NCBI GenBank assembly: GCA_020744425.1
Contig: JAGMUV010000004.1
Coordinates: 806,001-870,000 of the forward strand
Reading direction: 5' to 3'
DNA from: Dactylonectria macrodidyma
Lineage: Eukaryota > Ascomycota > Sordariomycetes > Hypocreales > Nectriaceae
Length of the DNA stretch: 64,000 nt
The notes under the pieces were generated by a model, which saw only the letters and a list, made by a program, of their open reading frames with translations, did no database searches and was not told the origin of the DNA. Position numbers and translations under genes: made by a program. This document shows, piece after piece, positions 1 through 12,690 of the stretch (its first letter is position 1; each line of letters begins with the position of its first letter).

Positions 1-119
1 TGGATTACTATGCAATGTCAAGGATACGGTAAAGCAGGTCGTCGTTTACACACTGAAACAAGACGCACGAGATTCGTCCTAACGCACTTTCACATGCATC
101 GCCAGTATTGATCGAGCAT

Positions 120-2175
120 TTATTGGTCACCTGCGACCTGGATACCGTCCCTCAAACCCTCAACTACAAGCTCCTCGCCTGCGCAACGGCGGTAGATGTC
201 CTTGACGTCGTCGGTAGTGGTCTCGAAGTGGCTGGTAGCATCGTAGCTCTTGGAAATGTAGATGTTGTCGTTGGAGCCGTCCTCGAGTGGCTCGGAGATG
301 GGGATGGGAGGGCCCTTTATGAGAGTAGTCACATCAGTCTCTTGTTCGATCACATCAAGTAGGTTCAGAGGGCGTACCATAAACTGCTCCTCGATCTTGC
401 CGAGGCGCTCCAGACCAGGCTGAAGCTCGAGGTGGTGGTTGGCCGAGGTCTCGGCGATGGTCGAGACGATGGCGATCCAATAGCCCTTGGGGCAAACATT
501 GTGGGCGGATGAGACGCAAGCGATGTAGATATCTGGAACATGTCAGATTTAGCACGTTGGGACAAGAAAAATGGAAATGGGCGATCTTACCGTTCTTGCG
601 GCCGACCTGGGACTGAGGAATGATGAGCTGAGAGGAGTCGCTGTCGTTGGTACCAGCGAGAGGGTGCGTCAAGATGCAGATGGCGCGGACGACGTGACCG
701 ACAACCTTTGTCTTTCCGGCAAAATAGGAGGGGTCACCAAGAATCATCTTTGCCTTAGTCTCAAACTTCATCTCCTCAACGCCAGTCATGGTAGCCTTAA
801 TTCCAACGGCCTTGGAACCCTCGTACAGGATTTCATCGACATTGGTGTTGAGCATGTAGGTGCCACCATAGATGGCAGACAGGCGGGCGAAGCCCTGGGG
901 GAGCTCGCCAAGACCATACAGAGGGTAGATGTAGGGGGACTTGCCGTACCGGGCGACAGAGTTACCATAGAGGCGGATGCGCTCGATGGCCTCCGGGGCC
1001 TGGCCCTTGGCACCGATGTGCTCATCAGTGAGGTAGAGAGCCATTGCATGGCCAATGAAGTCGCGGGTGGAGGTCTCGAGACCGAATTTGTCGTAGACGT
1101 CTTTCAAAGCCACGGTGTTCATGTCAAGGCCTAGATAGTTGGCGTGGTCGTCAGCCCCTGGTCTCCCAAAAGAGGTTCTTCGGCCCCTCCCTCTTCGCGG
1201 TTCTATCAACTTGGGGGAAACAAACCCTTGTGCGTGGCGGGGTCCTTGGGGTCAAAGGTGCCAACCCACTCAATGAAGGACTTCATGCGACGCTTCTCAA
1301 AGATGCCCATGAGGGGGGACTTGAGAGCCTCGCCGGCATCCGATGGGACCTTTGCAACGGTAGCCTTGGGGCTGGCGCCCTGTTGGACATAGCTGCCCGC
1401 AACCTGCTTGAATTCGAGGTATCGGGTGACATCGGTGGAGACGAGGATGTTGGTCAGCTCGCCTGAGGACATGAGGAATTTGGGAACGAGATCGATGTTC
1501 CAGTCGTTGAGGCGGCCATACTTCTTCCAGGGCTCCTCACCCTGGTTGTAGTTGCCATACTTCTTGAAGAGCTATTATTGTTTTCGTTTGTTAGAAAGCT
1601 GTCGGTCCATGGGGCTTGGTTCGGAACAGGGAGTGGGGGGGTTGCTTGCATACCGCCTCGAGGTTCACGGAAGCAGCCTCGCTAGAGCAGGGATCAGTTT
1701 GGTATTCATGGAGCACCGAGAGAAGCCACCCAGTGATGCTAGAGTTGGATTTGAACTCACCCGCCATAGTGATCGTTGCGGTCGATGTGGAGGACCTTCT
1801 TGCCCTTGACGCTCAGAACACTGGATGCACTGTCAGCGGACCGACCCAAGCAGCATTGACACCGACGGCAGCACTGATTGCGGGCACTGGCATCATACAG
1901 CCAGCGCGGCTTCGGGGCATCGTAACATGGTGATATAGTACAGAGGGGTAGCTAGAAGCTCTCACATACCCGGACAGAATACACTCGGTCAATCCTGCAG
2001 CGCGTTAGCAAAAAAAAAAGAAAGGAAATCAGGAGCTCCCTTGTCTTGCGATCTAGGCCCTGCGGGAGCAAGCTCAAGGTGCGGGGGTCTCAAGGACAAG
2101 ACAACAGACAAAAGGATAGGAGAACGCACCAGTGCCCAGCACGATGACGTCGTATTCCTTTGCAATCTCATCCAT
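120..2175 (-). CDS. gdi1: Rab GDP-dissociation inhibitor
   Basis: GDI extracts GDP-bound, prenylated Rab GTPases from membranes and recycles them through the cytosol. Seven exons join in frame: 2175-2130, 1994-1970, 1820-1761, 1681-1654, 1571-1226, 1130-591 and 532-120, giving about 485 residues, slightly above the roughly 450 usual for the family. The N-terminus carries the family's GxG nucleotide-fold signature, VLGTGLTECILSG (residues about 12-24), split by two introns. The Rab-binding platform YGKSPYIYPLYGLGELPQ lies near residue 230. All introns are GT-AG; one acceptor joins HKG to LDMNT exactly as in GDI homologues. Exons 2 (25 nt) and 4 (28 nt) are micro-exons. The start is the first ATG, directly before DEIAKEYDVIVLGTG. 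Family assignment is very secure; exon borders are inferred from reading frame and homology. Confidence 0.95.
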
Positions 2176-3111
2176 GATGGGCGACAGTTGGAGGCGGGAT
2201 AATGCAGGCGAGGAGGATGGAAGGGTGTGGGCGGAGGTGGTTTATTATGTTGGGAGGAAGGCGGTATGAGAAACCGACGTGGACGAAGCTCAAGCGGCGG
2301 GGTTGGTTGGATGGGAAGTGGATGGTATGGGAGTTAGAGCAGGAGGGGGGTCATCAGTGGGTGGAGACAGTTCGGTCTTTGGCGACTCGCCAGGCTTTGG
2401 CGACTCGACTATTAGTTGCTCGTCTAACGTACTAATCCCGCCTCTCAATCTCTTTGGTATAGGCCTCCTGATCATGTTTGTTTTCGCTTGAACAGAGCAG
2501 TCATGTATCTTCGTTCTCGTTATCAATAAAAGAACACCAAGCCTGTGTCTGCAACGGTGGTTTGATACACCCAAATCCATGTTACTAGGCGCTTCATGCA
2601 CCTGATTTGCATCATGCAGCCAGTTGTATTCGTGCGGGAGAACAGTTATCTCAGCCTCCCTGCTCCTCAATCCTAGCCGGCTCCAGCGCCCCCGGCCACC
2701 AGGCTCTTAGCTCGACGACAAAGGCGGTGAATATAATTACAACCATTTCCTTGTTCCATTTCCCTGAGATTTACAGGGGCTTCTGAGAGCCCGAATCAAA
2801 TGACCTTCGTCATGTTACCTACCCTATACCAAAGTCATCCCTTAACTCGGTTTCTTCCCCTCATGCACCATCCACAGCCGTCGCACGGCATGTATTGACA
2901 TGCTGCAATAATCGCACCGCACCGTTACGTATGCTCTTATGTTATTGTGTCCATCCAAACGCACACTTACATTGCATTCATGTATTTTATATTTTCCAGA
3001 TGCACATAGTGATGCAACGTTTGAGTGTACCTGATCAGATAGCCCAGGTTCCCATCCAGCCATGGCACGCGACCACACTGTAAACAGTGTCTAGGCTGCC
3101 ATAATCCTGAT
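2176..3111. other. Intergenic, GDI promoter and uL29m 3' region
   Basis: About 0.9 kb between the GDI start and the uL29m stop, both genes on the minus strand. It should hold the GDI promoter and the uL29m 3' UTR. Short ORFs here have no protein-like composition and no recognisable family. Confidence 0.6.
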
Positions 3112-3989
3112 TTATCGAGTTGCCTCCTTGTCTTTCTTGGAATTCTCACCTCCCAGTACGGCAGTGTCAACTGGGGTAGCGCTTTTAGCGTCTCCCTCAG
3201 CTTCTGCTGCGATCTCACCCTCCGCCTTTGACCAATCCGCGCCCGCATATTCGTCTTCATACGCAGATGGAGTGTACACTTGTCCCTCGCCTCCTTCCAG
3301 GTTGATCTCTGGGTCAGACATAGCAACCTGGATGGCGTCCTGCCATGTGTACATCCTCTCCGTCAGGGCGTGCTTGATGGCTCGCTGGGTTTTCATAACC
3401 TACGACGCATTCAAATCAGCTTGACAATCTTACGACACACAAGATGCCCCCCCCCAGAGTGAGATAGTACCTGCTCATCTCGCGCATCAATTTCTCGCTC
3501 GCCGAATCCCAACTTGGTTCGAGCAAGTTCCGCTCGCGATGTTGAGAGCATGTTTCTCTCACGGCAGCACACCCACCACAGCGCGTGCAGGTCCTCCCAT
3601 GACTTCTTTCGTAGCTCCTCGACAGTCCAGGCCCGGCCATGCTCTTCTGTCTCTTTGGGGGTGGCCAGCAGTATGCCCGGTGCCGGAAAGAAGGCCCATA
3701 GGCCGTGGTTCTTGTCTGTTGTCACCTGCGGCTTGAAGTCGCGCGGCTTCGGCAGCGGCACATCCGACATGGACAAGTGCTCGCGAGGTCCCGATCCATA
3801 CAAGCTACTGACGCCGCGGGACTTGTTGCTGTCCTTCGTCTTGCGTTTGCATTGCGGTGCGGTCGTGGAGAAGTGTAAGGCGATTCGAGGTGTAGTGGTG
3901 GCAGTCTGGGAGATCAGAGATGGCCTAGCATGAGAGCATGCCTTGAGTAGTCGACCGGCAGACGGCCGCAGCGCATTGGAGCCCGCCAT
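3112..3989 (-). CDS. mrpl4: Mitochondrial large-subunit ribosomal protein uL29m (MRP-L47/Mrpl4 family)
   Basis: Nuclear-encoded protein of the mitochondrial 54S ribosomal subunit, expected to act in the matrix. Two exons, 3989-3471 and 3399-3112, joined by a 71-bp GT-AG intron, give 268 residues. The first 45 or so residues are rich in Arg, Ser, Thr and Ala and lack acidic residues, which fits a mitochondrial presequence. The MRP-L47 core follows (residues about 95-195), including the runs WTVEELRKKSWEDLHALWWV and RERNMLSTSR, then TQRAIKHALTERMYTWQDA after the intron. The C-terminal tail is acidic then Lys-rich and low in complexity. The start is the first in-frame ATG. Family assignment is confident; the symbol follows the yeast orthologue. 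Confidence 0.9.
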
Positions 3990-6900
3990 TGTTATAGAAC
4001 TGCTCGTCGTCGAATTGGTCGTTTCGATATGGCATCACCAACTACCTAGTTACCAAAAAATCGGTAGCTCTGTGGTGGCTGAGTCATCAAGCAAAACAAT
4101 CACGTGCTATACTGGCCTTGGAAATCGGTCAGCCAATCCACTTAGTCCTCCTACCAGCAGCCCCGAATGTTCACCAAGCTGCTTTGTATGGATCCAGAGG
4201 ACCACATCTCCATCTTCCTCATGGTGAGTGGGACCCGGATCTGGAGGTCTTGATGGAGGCGCACTTGCAGCACGGATGGCTGCTGGTACAATCTACATTG
4301 GGGTGATGCGGGGACACACTCCGTATGGACGGCCCATCCCCATCTCCATCGCCAAACATCTAGAACGGAAATATTCAGGGTCCTTTTCCAGTGCCTGACT
4401 AAAAGCACGGAGCGGATCCATCGCTTGGGAGCCCAGAAAAAAACAGAGGTTTATTCTCCATCCTATTCTCCACGTTTCGAGGCGAACCGCACCGTGAATT
4501 GGTTAATGTCGTCGTCACTACCTACCTAAGTAGGGAGGTCGCAGGACAATGACCATTTCGTCGTTTGTGGTAACTCCTCATCACCACATACTCATATAGT
4601 ATATTGATCCTCACTTCATAGGTGACAGGGCCGTGGTTAGGTGCAGCTTTCAAGTTCAATACGAAACACTGCGTCTTGATGTTCCATAATATGCCATAGG
4701 ACGACCGTTGAGCTTCTTCATGAATCTCCCTCGAACCAAACATAATTAATCGTACCAACTCGAGTTAAGAAATGAGCATAAGCCACGCACGCGACCCTCG
4801 CTCCCGGGTAGGACAGCCCACCAGTAGTCGCTTTTGTCGTCGCATCCCGCATCCTGCAACTTGCTCATTCATCCATCCCGTTTCATTCGGGCGCATCATA
4901 CGTGTACATGTTTCCACGATTCCAAGAGACTCCCAAGGGTCTTGAGGATCAACTTCGGACTTACTCTCGATTTCATACCAGGTAGCACTTCGTACCCTGA
5001 CTCCGAGAACCTACATAGATGATACCTAGGCTCGCTCGTATCCTAGCCAGCAGCTACAGAAGCCTGGGGAGGTGTGTAGAATTTAGCCGGCGCAGGACAC
5101 CCATCCATCCATGCATCCCTAATGCCTCCGACCATGGGTTCCTCGACCAGGGCGATGTCACCTATTGCGTCTCGACGGCGTGGGGGCGCACGCCTCCCTG
5201 TCAACAGCATCCATCTCCTCAGCCAGTGTTGAACCATGCAGGTCCGAACAGTTCGGTGATAGCACCCATGTCCGCACAAATAGCGCGCATCTCGGCACAC
5301 AACTAGGGTGTGGTTTCCCATATTGTAATTTTCGAGAGACACTTGACGAATGTCGGTCACAATTTCAACAATCTCTTGCACTGGATGGACGCCCGACATC
5401 GCATCACCGCAACGGCTCGGTGCCGAGGGCACCCGATCGCGCATAACAGGCATGAACGCATGTAGGGAGAATAGTGAGGGGCTGTTTGTGGCTTACACTG
5501 GTGCTGGACTTACCGCGACTTACCGCGAGACATATTTGCCACATCAAGTCAAGTGAGACGGGAGCATCTTAGACCAGAGAAGGGAGAGATCTCGCCCAAC
5601 AACAAAAAAGCAAATGCACGCCAGCCGTTGACTGAGACATACCAAGGCGCCAGGCTGCCAGGCCGCCAGACCGCCAGGAATGGTACTTCGTAACGGACAA
5701 AAGGAAAGGTTCCTCACCCCTTCGCTCGCTTTTTCTTGGCAACAGCTTGTCTTGTTCGTGTCCTGACACAGTGGAAGCTCGAGACTGGTTACCATGACAG
5801 CTAGCGGCGAGTCTTCCTGTCATGGGCGAAATGCCACTGGTCCAGCAAGTAAAACAAACCTAAAGTCACTGTGAAGGTGTATCTCGCACGCCCCGGACTG
5901 ACGAGGCGCGAGATGTTCGAGTTGAGCAAGGGCCTCCCACATCCCGTCCACGCCTTTCAAAGGCACAACTAAGTCTCACGGGTGGCGCGAGGTTCGTCGT
6001 CATTATCACCAGCTCACTACATTCTCCCGGCTGAAATTTCCTTCCACGATTAGCAGAAAGCATCGCATCGCAGCCGATAGGTCACCACGTGGTTCATCCA
6101 AGACTGTCGCCAAAGAACCTGGATGCTGGTGGAGACAGCTTGGTGAAACAGACACGGTGGGCGAACCAAAAAATCTGCGCCTCTCTGGCAAGGTTTCCGC
6201 ACTAGAGCTGAGAGGGAGGTACTTTGGACGAGCATGACGAGATCAAGGGTAGGCTGGGCGTTCGTGACGTACATCATAATCACTACTGGGACGTGTGTGG
6301 TGGTCGGCAAGGGTGGTGGATGGTTGGCTCTGCTGAAATAAGCATTACCCGATTAGCTTGGGGTCGCGCACACCGTCGAGAGCGCTCTGTCTTCGCCGAA
6401 ACTGGTTGGGAGGAGCGGTGCGGCTTGGAACTCTGCGATGAAATTCCGCACTTCCACAGCCCAGCCGAGAGACGCAGGCGTGTGGCAGGTCAATCTCTTG
6501 GTAGATTTGGTGGCTCGTTGCTAGTTTGCTGTGTGGACAAATAAGGCGCGGGCGATGCATGCTTCGACCTACGTCGGTATCAGGGAGTTTGAAAAGCCCG
6601 AGGCTAATGAAATATGACTCGCGCAGGCGGTGCCGACATGCAAGCGATGCGCTGATTTTGTGATCGGGTGCGAATGGTAGCCCAACACTCCCAGAGGCTT
6701 CGTGTGCAAGATGAACTTGATGCCGGGGCGGCGAGGAACCGACAAGCAGCGAAACTGGCGTGGGGAATCCTGGATGAAGCTATCACCAGCACTTTTGTTG
6801 CCATGTTGGACAATATTGTGCATTCGAACAACGATTGTGGCTCCCGACGGGGCCGGCGCTGCTTGAGAGCGGGAGGGACCCAGCAGGAGCTTGGAGCCTC

Positions 6901-8392
6901 AACCAGTTCCGTCCGGCACCACCCAGCGGCAGTTTTTTTTCTCCTCTCTCCACCCTGGCCCGCTTCTCCAACGATTGCCGGACATGGCCTTTTTTTATTC
7001 CCTATTATGTGCGTGTGGATGCCACCTGGAGTCGACAAAACCTCCGGACATGGATGGAACTGGGTGCGTCGTTTCCCACCTTTCCAAAAGGCTGCCCCTC
7101 CCTCCCTCGCTGGGAGTTGTACGCAAACGAACGTGGTATTCCGTTATGTGCAAGAGCTTAGATCGACACTCGAACTGTACGTTTTACTTACCCAACTAGC
7201 ACCTCGTAATTCCGATATCCCTGCCGTTGTCGTCAGCCACTGGTTGGCATCGGAACTCCCGATGGAGCAGTTCCGACCGTCGGCGCAGGGATCTGCCACG
7301 AGGGTGTGTCCGACGCGCACTTATCAGCTGATGGTGCAAGCATCATCCTTTCACTCCTCAACAAGTACGGAGTATGTAGTACCTGCAACCAGACAAGCCA
7401 TGACCATATGGGCAAGTTGCCGGCGGCATTCGCGCCGCCACCCTGGCCTTGCCGGCTATAGTTCCCAATTTGTCCATCCTAGCTTGACTATTCCATTTGT
7501 CAGCGGAATTGCTCTCCCTGGTTGTTAGAGACTCGACATGTCGGATGTGTAGTCACGAACTGATTGATTGATTGACTCGTGTCAAGAGTGGTTAAGGCAT
7601 AAATGTCTTCGTCTGGCTTAATGGCAATTGTGCACCAACGACAACGAGAGGCAGAGGCGGGGTGAACCGAGTGTGGAAGGGGGAGAGGGTATTTCGAGTC
7701 GGTGAAGTCTCGGGAAAATGTCGCCAGTACCTAGGCCGGTATTTAGTGATTGTGCGGAATAGTTTGGCACCTCAGGCCATGACGCAAGCGCAATGGCACG
7801 ACTGCGGCCGCACGAGTTGGCAATGTTGGCGAGGCGTTGGTTGCTGCGCTGCCCTTGCGACTCTCATTGTGGTTGTTGAGGTTGTGAATTTAGAATTGAC
7901 GAGATTGATAACAACGACTAGGTATGTATCCGCATTTTTGGCAGCTCTTGTGTCCCACGCTCTTGATGGTGACAATGTCCCACAACATTCGTGCCCTAGC
8001 GGAGAGGACCCAGATGGCGGCGCCACAAAGGCAGGGGTTGGGGATCTCGTTAGTTTCCACCCATCGTTGGCTGGCGTGAAGCCATGAGGGAGAAAAAAAA
8101 AATGTCGTAGCGCCTGGATTAGCAGCTAGTTGTTAGGCTGTTTCTCGGGAATGACACCTGTCTCGGTGTTTCCCGCCACCACGTATCAAGGACGGTCGCT
8201 GACGTACTGGCTGAGCCTGCGGGTGTGGTCCGAGTTGAGAAGAGGAAAAAGAAAAAAATTGAAATGCGTTTCCCGCGGTCCGAGAGCAGCTTTCGGGTAA
8301 AGACATCTGGCACAGAACCCTGGAAAGCGTCGTGGCTGCGAGCAAGAGCGCAGTTGCGGTTGCGAGACGTTGAAAGTGGTGACAGGTGAGCG

Positions 8393-8602
8393 TCAGCGGC
8401 TCAACAGCGACAGCCTCTCCAAATGCGCCTCTTCCCAGATGCGACTCCACTCCAGGGCTTCTGGAGCCATCATCGAAGCTTTCCTTGCCTCGTCGTCGCT
8501 CTCAAGCACCTGCACTGGGCGGGAGGGTGAGGGGTTCCTAGGGGCATAGGCTCCACCAAGATCTGCCTTGGTGGGCACAACCGAGGTGTTTTCGGGAGCC
8601 AT
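8393..8602 (-). CDS. Possible small protein, 69 residues, unknown
   Basis: Uninterrupted ATG-to-TGA frame of 69 codons starting MAPENTSVVPTKADLGGAYA. The composition is soluble and protein-like: a polar, Pro-rich first half, then a predicted helical, acidic second half with WSRIWEEAHLERLSLL. Third codon positions are mostly G or C, as in the confirmed genes nearby. There is no membrane segment or signal peptide and I do not recognise the family. It stands alone in a gene-poor interval; it could be a whole gene, a first exon, or chance. Confidence 0.35.
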   Translation of the reverse strand: MAPENTSVVPTKADLGGAYAPRNPSPSRPVQVLESDDEARKASMMAPEALEWSRIWEEAHLERLSLLSR

Positions 8603-11277
8603 TGGACGGCCCCATTACGGTCCCAGGTCCGATGTGAGATGAAGGGACGACCCTGGCTGGCGCAGGCAAGTCAGCAAGCCATTGCCAGCCAGCAAGCCAG
8701 CGCGCCTCGTGTCAAACCCATCCGAGTGTGCATTTGCGTTTCAGAGGATGCGCAGGATGGCGCTGCTACCATTATCATATGCACGGCTCCGAACAGGAGC
8801 AGCTGATGACGGGAATGGCTTTTGCTTCCGCAGATCGAAGGTCCTCAATTAAAATTGTTGGGCTAAGGTTGCCTGAGCGGCAATATTGCTTTTTGCCCTG
8901 AGTCCAGCGAAAGCAAACGAAAGCCATTCACAGAAAGTTGCAGACGGGACATAGTCGTACCGAGCAGCGCGTCGTTCCTTGGCGCGCTATTGGATGGTGA
9001 GAATAATAATGACGCTCCTCCAGGGCAAGAGTCCCCGGAGTGTGCCACACTGGGAGTTTGGGGGTCTTGCGAGGAGGATTGGAGGGATGCCGAGGCTTGC
9101 GAGCACCGGGGCCAGTTGTAAATCCGAACCAGGTCAGTCTCACGACTGGTGAGCGCGGTAATCAGTCACGAAGCTACGAAGTAGGTAACCAGGGACATGC
9201 TGGATATTCGCTTGACTCGTGGATCCTGCACATCATCTTGAGATCCTGGCGGACTCGAGTCACGAGCCGTGCGCCAGCCCGTGGGTGAACATAGCGCTCG
9301 GGGGGGTGGGCAAAAGGGCAAAAGGGCAAATGGCCTGCCCAGGTCACGATGCCAGTACGTTTTACGTACGTACGGCCAAAAGGCGGCGCATCGTAGTGCC
9401 TAGTCGAGTGCAGGCCAGACCTTGGTTGCTACAGACGCGCCAAGGGTTTTCGCCTGAAATCGGCGTGGGATTATGTGATTAAACCGCTCTGCCAGACGAC
9501 CAGGCGCGTCTTGTTTGTGAGGTGTCATGCCATGGCATGCCGAAAACAAGCTAGTACTACTTTGAGAGATCACGGGCACTGAGAAGATTGAAGTTTGAAG
9601 CTTGAAGCTTGAAGCTTGCGAGCCAAGGTTTAGCCGCTCATGAAGAAGCCACCACCACGATGTATCACGGTTGGCCACCAACTAAGAAGGCGAGTAGGGC
9701 AACACATAAAAAGTAAGTCAAGGAGCTGAACTTTGAACAACCCCACTTGAATGAGTTAGATATGATACGATATAGATTGTGCGGTTCAGATTGGAGCATC
9801 TGGTAGGCTCTGACCTGAGACAATCAGTCTTGCTATCCTACTTTCGTAGATAGAGACCGCGCGTTGGCGATGTCCATATTCTATGGCCTTCTGGTCATCG
9901 TCCTTGGACAGTAGCGTCGACACTAGTGTGATTGTATTCAAGTCGCTCTCAATCTCAAGCAAGGAGGAAAAAAAAATCGAAATGAGAAGGGCTGCATGAG
10001 CGTGTCGATATCCCGGCGCGAACTCGGCGTCCCGAGTCGTGTATGAGGTAATGCGGTGAGAGGACTTGGTTTGGCGCGAAGCATCTTTGGTGCAGGAAGC
10101 CAGACCGGCAACGATACCGGGAATCGGCCGGAGAGCGCGCACCGCCCGGAAAAACAACGACATCGATTGGAGGGAGGGCACAGCGACGAGGTAGGGAGTA
10201 CTTCGGCCTTCTGTGCGAATCGATGAGCAAACGCGTGCTGGCCTTGTGTACCCGTTACTAGCCCAGCCTCGCCCAACCTCCATCAATACATTTGCCCCTC
10301 TTCTTCCGAGACCAACCGACAGTCTGAACATTTGTGGTGTCTTCCTCACCCCCTTGTGCATGACCCTGGTTTTGTGCAGAGCGATGCTCTGGCCTCATTC
10401 GGGATGGCGCGAGACGAGGCAGCATCACGAGCATCGGTGCAAGTGCCGCCTTATCCCTGACACACAGCAGACATTGGATACAACCTGACACTGAGAGCAC
10501 TGTTGATGCGGCGAAGCTGACCATGTTGGGAGAAATGACGCTTGTCGACGAGGGTGCTCGCACGTATGCCTGGTACACTCCTCCAACCACCAGCCTCCAA
10601 CGTCGAGTCGTCTTCTCCAACCACCCGCGATGAACACACGCCACCCCCCATTGCCGGGCGGTGTCGGACGGAGATAGCGCTGCCGATACCGATGCCGCGC
10701 AGTGCCTTCAGTGCTTGGTTTGGATTACAGCACATTATCCTTCTTGGCTGGTACCTGAGCAGACTGGTTGCATATCCAGTCGACGCCTCCCACATTCTGA
10801 AGATCGTCGAAATGCGCTCGATCGGCCGGCGCTACGAACATAGTAAGCGACGCGGCCTAGAAAGTAACGAGATTGACGAGAATGATGAGACAAAGTTTCT
10901 AGGGGCGTCATGCCAGCAGCCTGAACAAAGACGTGCTAAAACTCACACTCGGTTCCAGTGGATGAAGGGCAGATGGCGGTCGGTCTCCTCAATACGTGCT
11001 CTTGCAGTTTGTGTACCGACATGCCGGCGACGATTCGGGCCAGGGGTGGGTACTGTTGGGATACCTGGGACCGCAGTTGGGGGTGACGCCTAGGTATTCC
11101 GCCTGTTCCCTTAGGCCCCAATTCTTGCGGCTTAGAGCGGCAATGGCATATGCACTAGTGATGAAATTTGTCGAGTCCGATTGATTTGACCGTATTCTCA
11201 AGCGTCTGAAGTGGTTAGGCTTGGGCGTGGCAGTACTGCAGGCGTGTCGAGAGCCAGCGACTGGCAAAAATTGCCCG

Positions 11278-11316
11278 AAAAAAAAAAAAAAAAAAAAAAA
11301 ACCCCCCCCCAAAAAA
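11278..11316. repeat. Homopolymer block A24-C9-A6
   Basis: Adenine runs from 11278 to 11301, cytosine from 11302 to 11310, and adenine from 11311 to 11316. It lies about 1.4 kb upstream of the C2H2 factor ATG. Lengths may be affected by sequencing error in homopolymers. Confidence 0.9.
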
Positions 11317-11737
11317 CCGACCCTGCTGCAAACAGCTGGCAGCCAAGTATCGAGGTGTGTTCCCTGCTGGCCAAGTCACTGGTACATCCGACAGTGCGTT
11401 CGCAGTGCTTGCTCGGCCGGCGTCTCTGGCCTCTCACTGGCAGACAGGCAGGTAGGTCGCTTCTCTGGCGCGCGTTCTCTCTTTCGCTCTTTCGGCCTGC
11501 TCTTCTTCTCTCTTCTTCTTCGGTCTCCCATTTCTCCCCTCCCCCAAAATTTCCTTTTTCTCCCTTCACCAACGTCTGCCGCTCGCAAACCGCCGTGAGA
11601 TCGAATTTCATCATCGTCCGCGTTGACAGTCCCCTGTTGCGTCTTTCCCGCCTGCCATAGCTTTGGATTTGCGCGTCTGGCGCCTCGGCCCCATCCAACA
11701 CGCCCTCACGGCCTCACCCACGCCTACAATCCACAAC

Positions 11738-11772
11738 CACGACCCACGACCCACGACCCACGACCCGCGACC
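11738..11772. repeat. 7-bp tandem repeat (CACGACC)
   Basis: Four perfect copies of CACGACC followed by one variant, CGCGACC, inside the C/T-rich leader of the C2H2 factor. It is a simple repeat with no coding value seen. Confidence 0.9.
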
Positions 11773-12690
11773 CCCTCTGGTCTATTTTTTTTTCTCCTCC
11801 AACTCCAGATCCCAGCCCCAGCAGCCTATCCCATCTTGCCCTGACCTCCCTCTGGTTCCCTGGCGGCCCACTTCCCATCCCAAGCAATTATCCACTTGCT
11901 CCCACTGCCCTCTGCCCACTCACTCACAGCGCGTGTGTGTGTGTGCGTGCCAGGCCAGCCAAGTAGCCAGGTCACCAACCCAGGCATCTCAACGGTTCCG
12001 CTCTGTTGCTGTTGCTGTCGCTGCCGCTCCTTCCATTGTCCTTTATTCCTGGATCCCCGTTTGCTTCTGCCACTGTCGCCATCGACGCCAGGTCGCCTCT
12101 GGACTCGCCGGGTCATTGGACATTCCTCACCACGCTAAAATCGCCTACAACGGACATCTACCGCGACCGCTGTTACCTCGTTACCTCACCTCACCTCTTC
12201 CTCACTCACTCGCGGTCGATACCCACCCACCGCATCCACTCCCACGCGGACCCACCTTTTCTTTTTCCCTCGTCTCGCACCTCTACCTTTTCTCCCTTCA
12301 CACCCTCTCCACCCACGCCACCCACCCTTCTCAACCCACCCTTCCGACCTGCTGCCCTGACAGCCTCCGCCGAAAAAAAATAAAAAGGTTCGAGACCCAG
12401 TTCTCCACACTGCACCCTTCCCCAAACACCACCTCGAGAGGGACCTGCCACGAGCCTCATCCACCTTTTGGGAACCTCGTCTGCGGAGCTTTGCAAGTTG
12501 CACTGTGCTGAGCCTGACTGATCACTGACCGCTTGCTTGTCTCGCCGCCTCGCAAACTTGGGATCTTCTTCTCGTCGCCAATCTGACTTGATCTTGTCAG
12601 CAACTCCGCCGCCAAACTCAGCTTTCTTCTCGGATTCTGTCGCGGTTCCTTCACCACCGTCACACCCAGCGCGTGTCTTCCGAGAGTAGC

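Larger units (their letters stand above)
3990..12690. other. Long gene-poor interval upstream of the C2H2 factor
   Basis: About 8.7 kb without a gene I can name. It contains a 284-codon ORF (6674-7528), a possible 69-residue protein (8393-8602, minus) and a 191-codon ORF (9786-10361, minus) that is about what chance would give. Short direct repeats occur near 5648-5680, 8650-8700 and 9593-9615. An A24-C9-A6 tract lies at 11278-11316. From about 11460 the plus strand becomes strongly C/T-rich up to the ATG at 12691, as expected for a long fungal 5' leader. No transposase, reverse transcriptase or tRNA was recognised. It may carry a non-coding transcript or distal regulatory sequence, but nothing visible proves that. 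Confidence 0.5.

Noticed and set aside
571..1134. Open frame of 187 codons on the plus strand
   Set aside because: It is the antisense shadow of GDI exon 6, which has clear family motifs on the minus strand.
1741..1765. tRNA-like GGATTTGAACTC string
   Set aside because: It lies in an intron of GDI and no acceptor stem or anticodon arm can be built around it.
9786..10361. 191-codon minus-strand ORF with an ATG
   Set aside because: One or two ORFs of this length are expected by chance; no domain and no supporting splice structure. Left as part of the gene-poor interval.
11211..12511. Several long plus-strand frames rich in Ser, Pro and Thr
   Set aside because: The DNA is C/T-rich, so stops are rare by composition; they overlap in different frames and look like a 5' leader.
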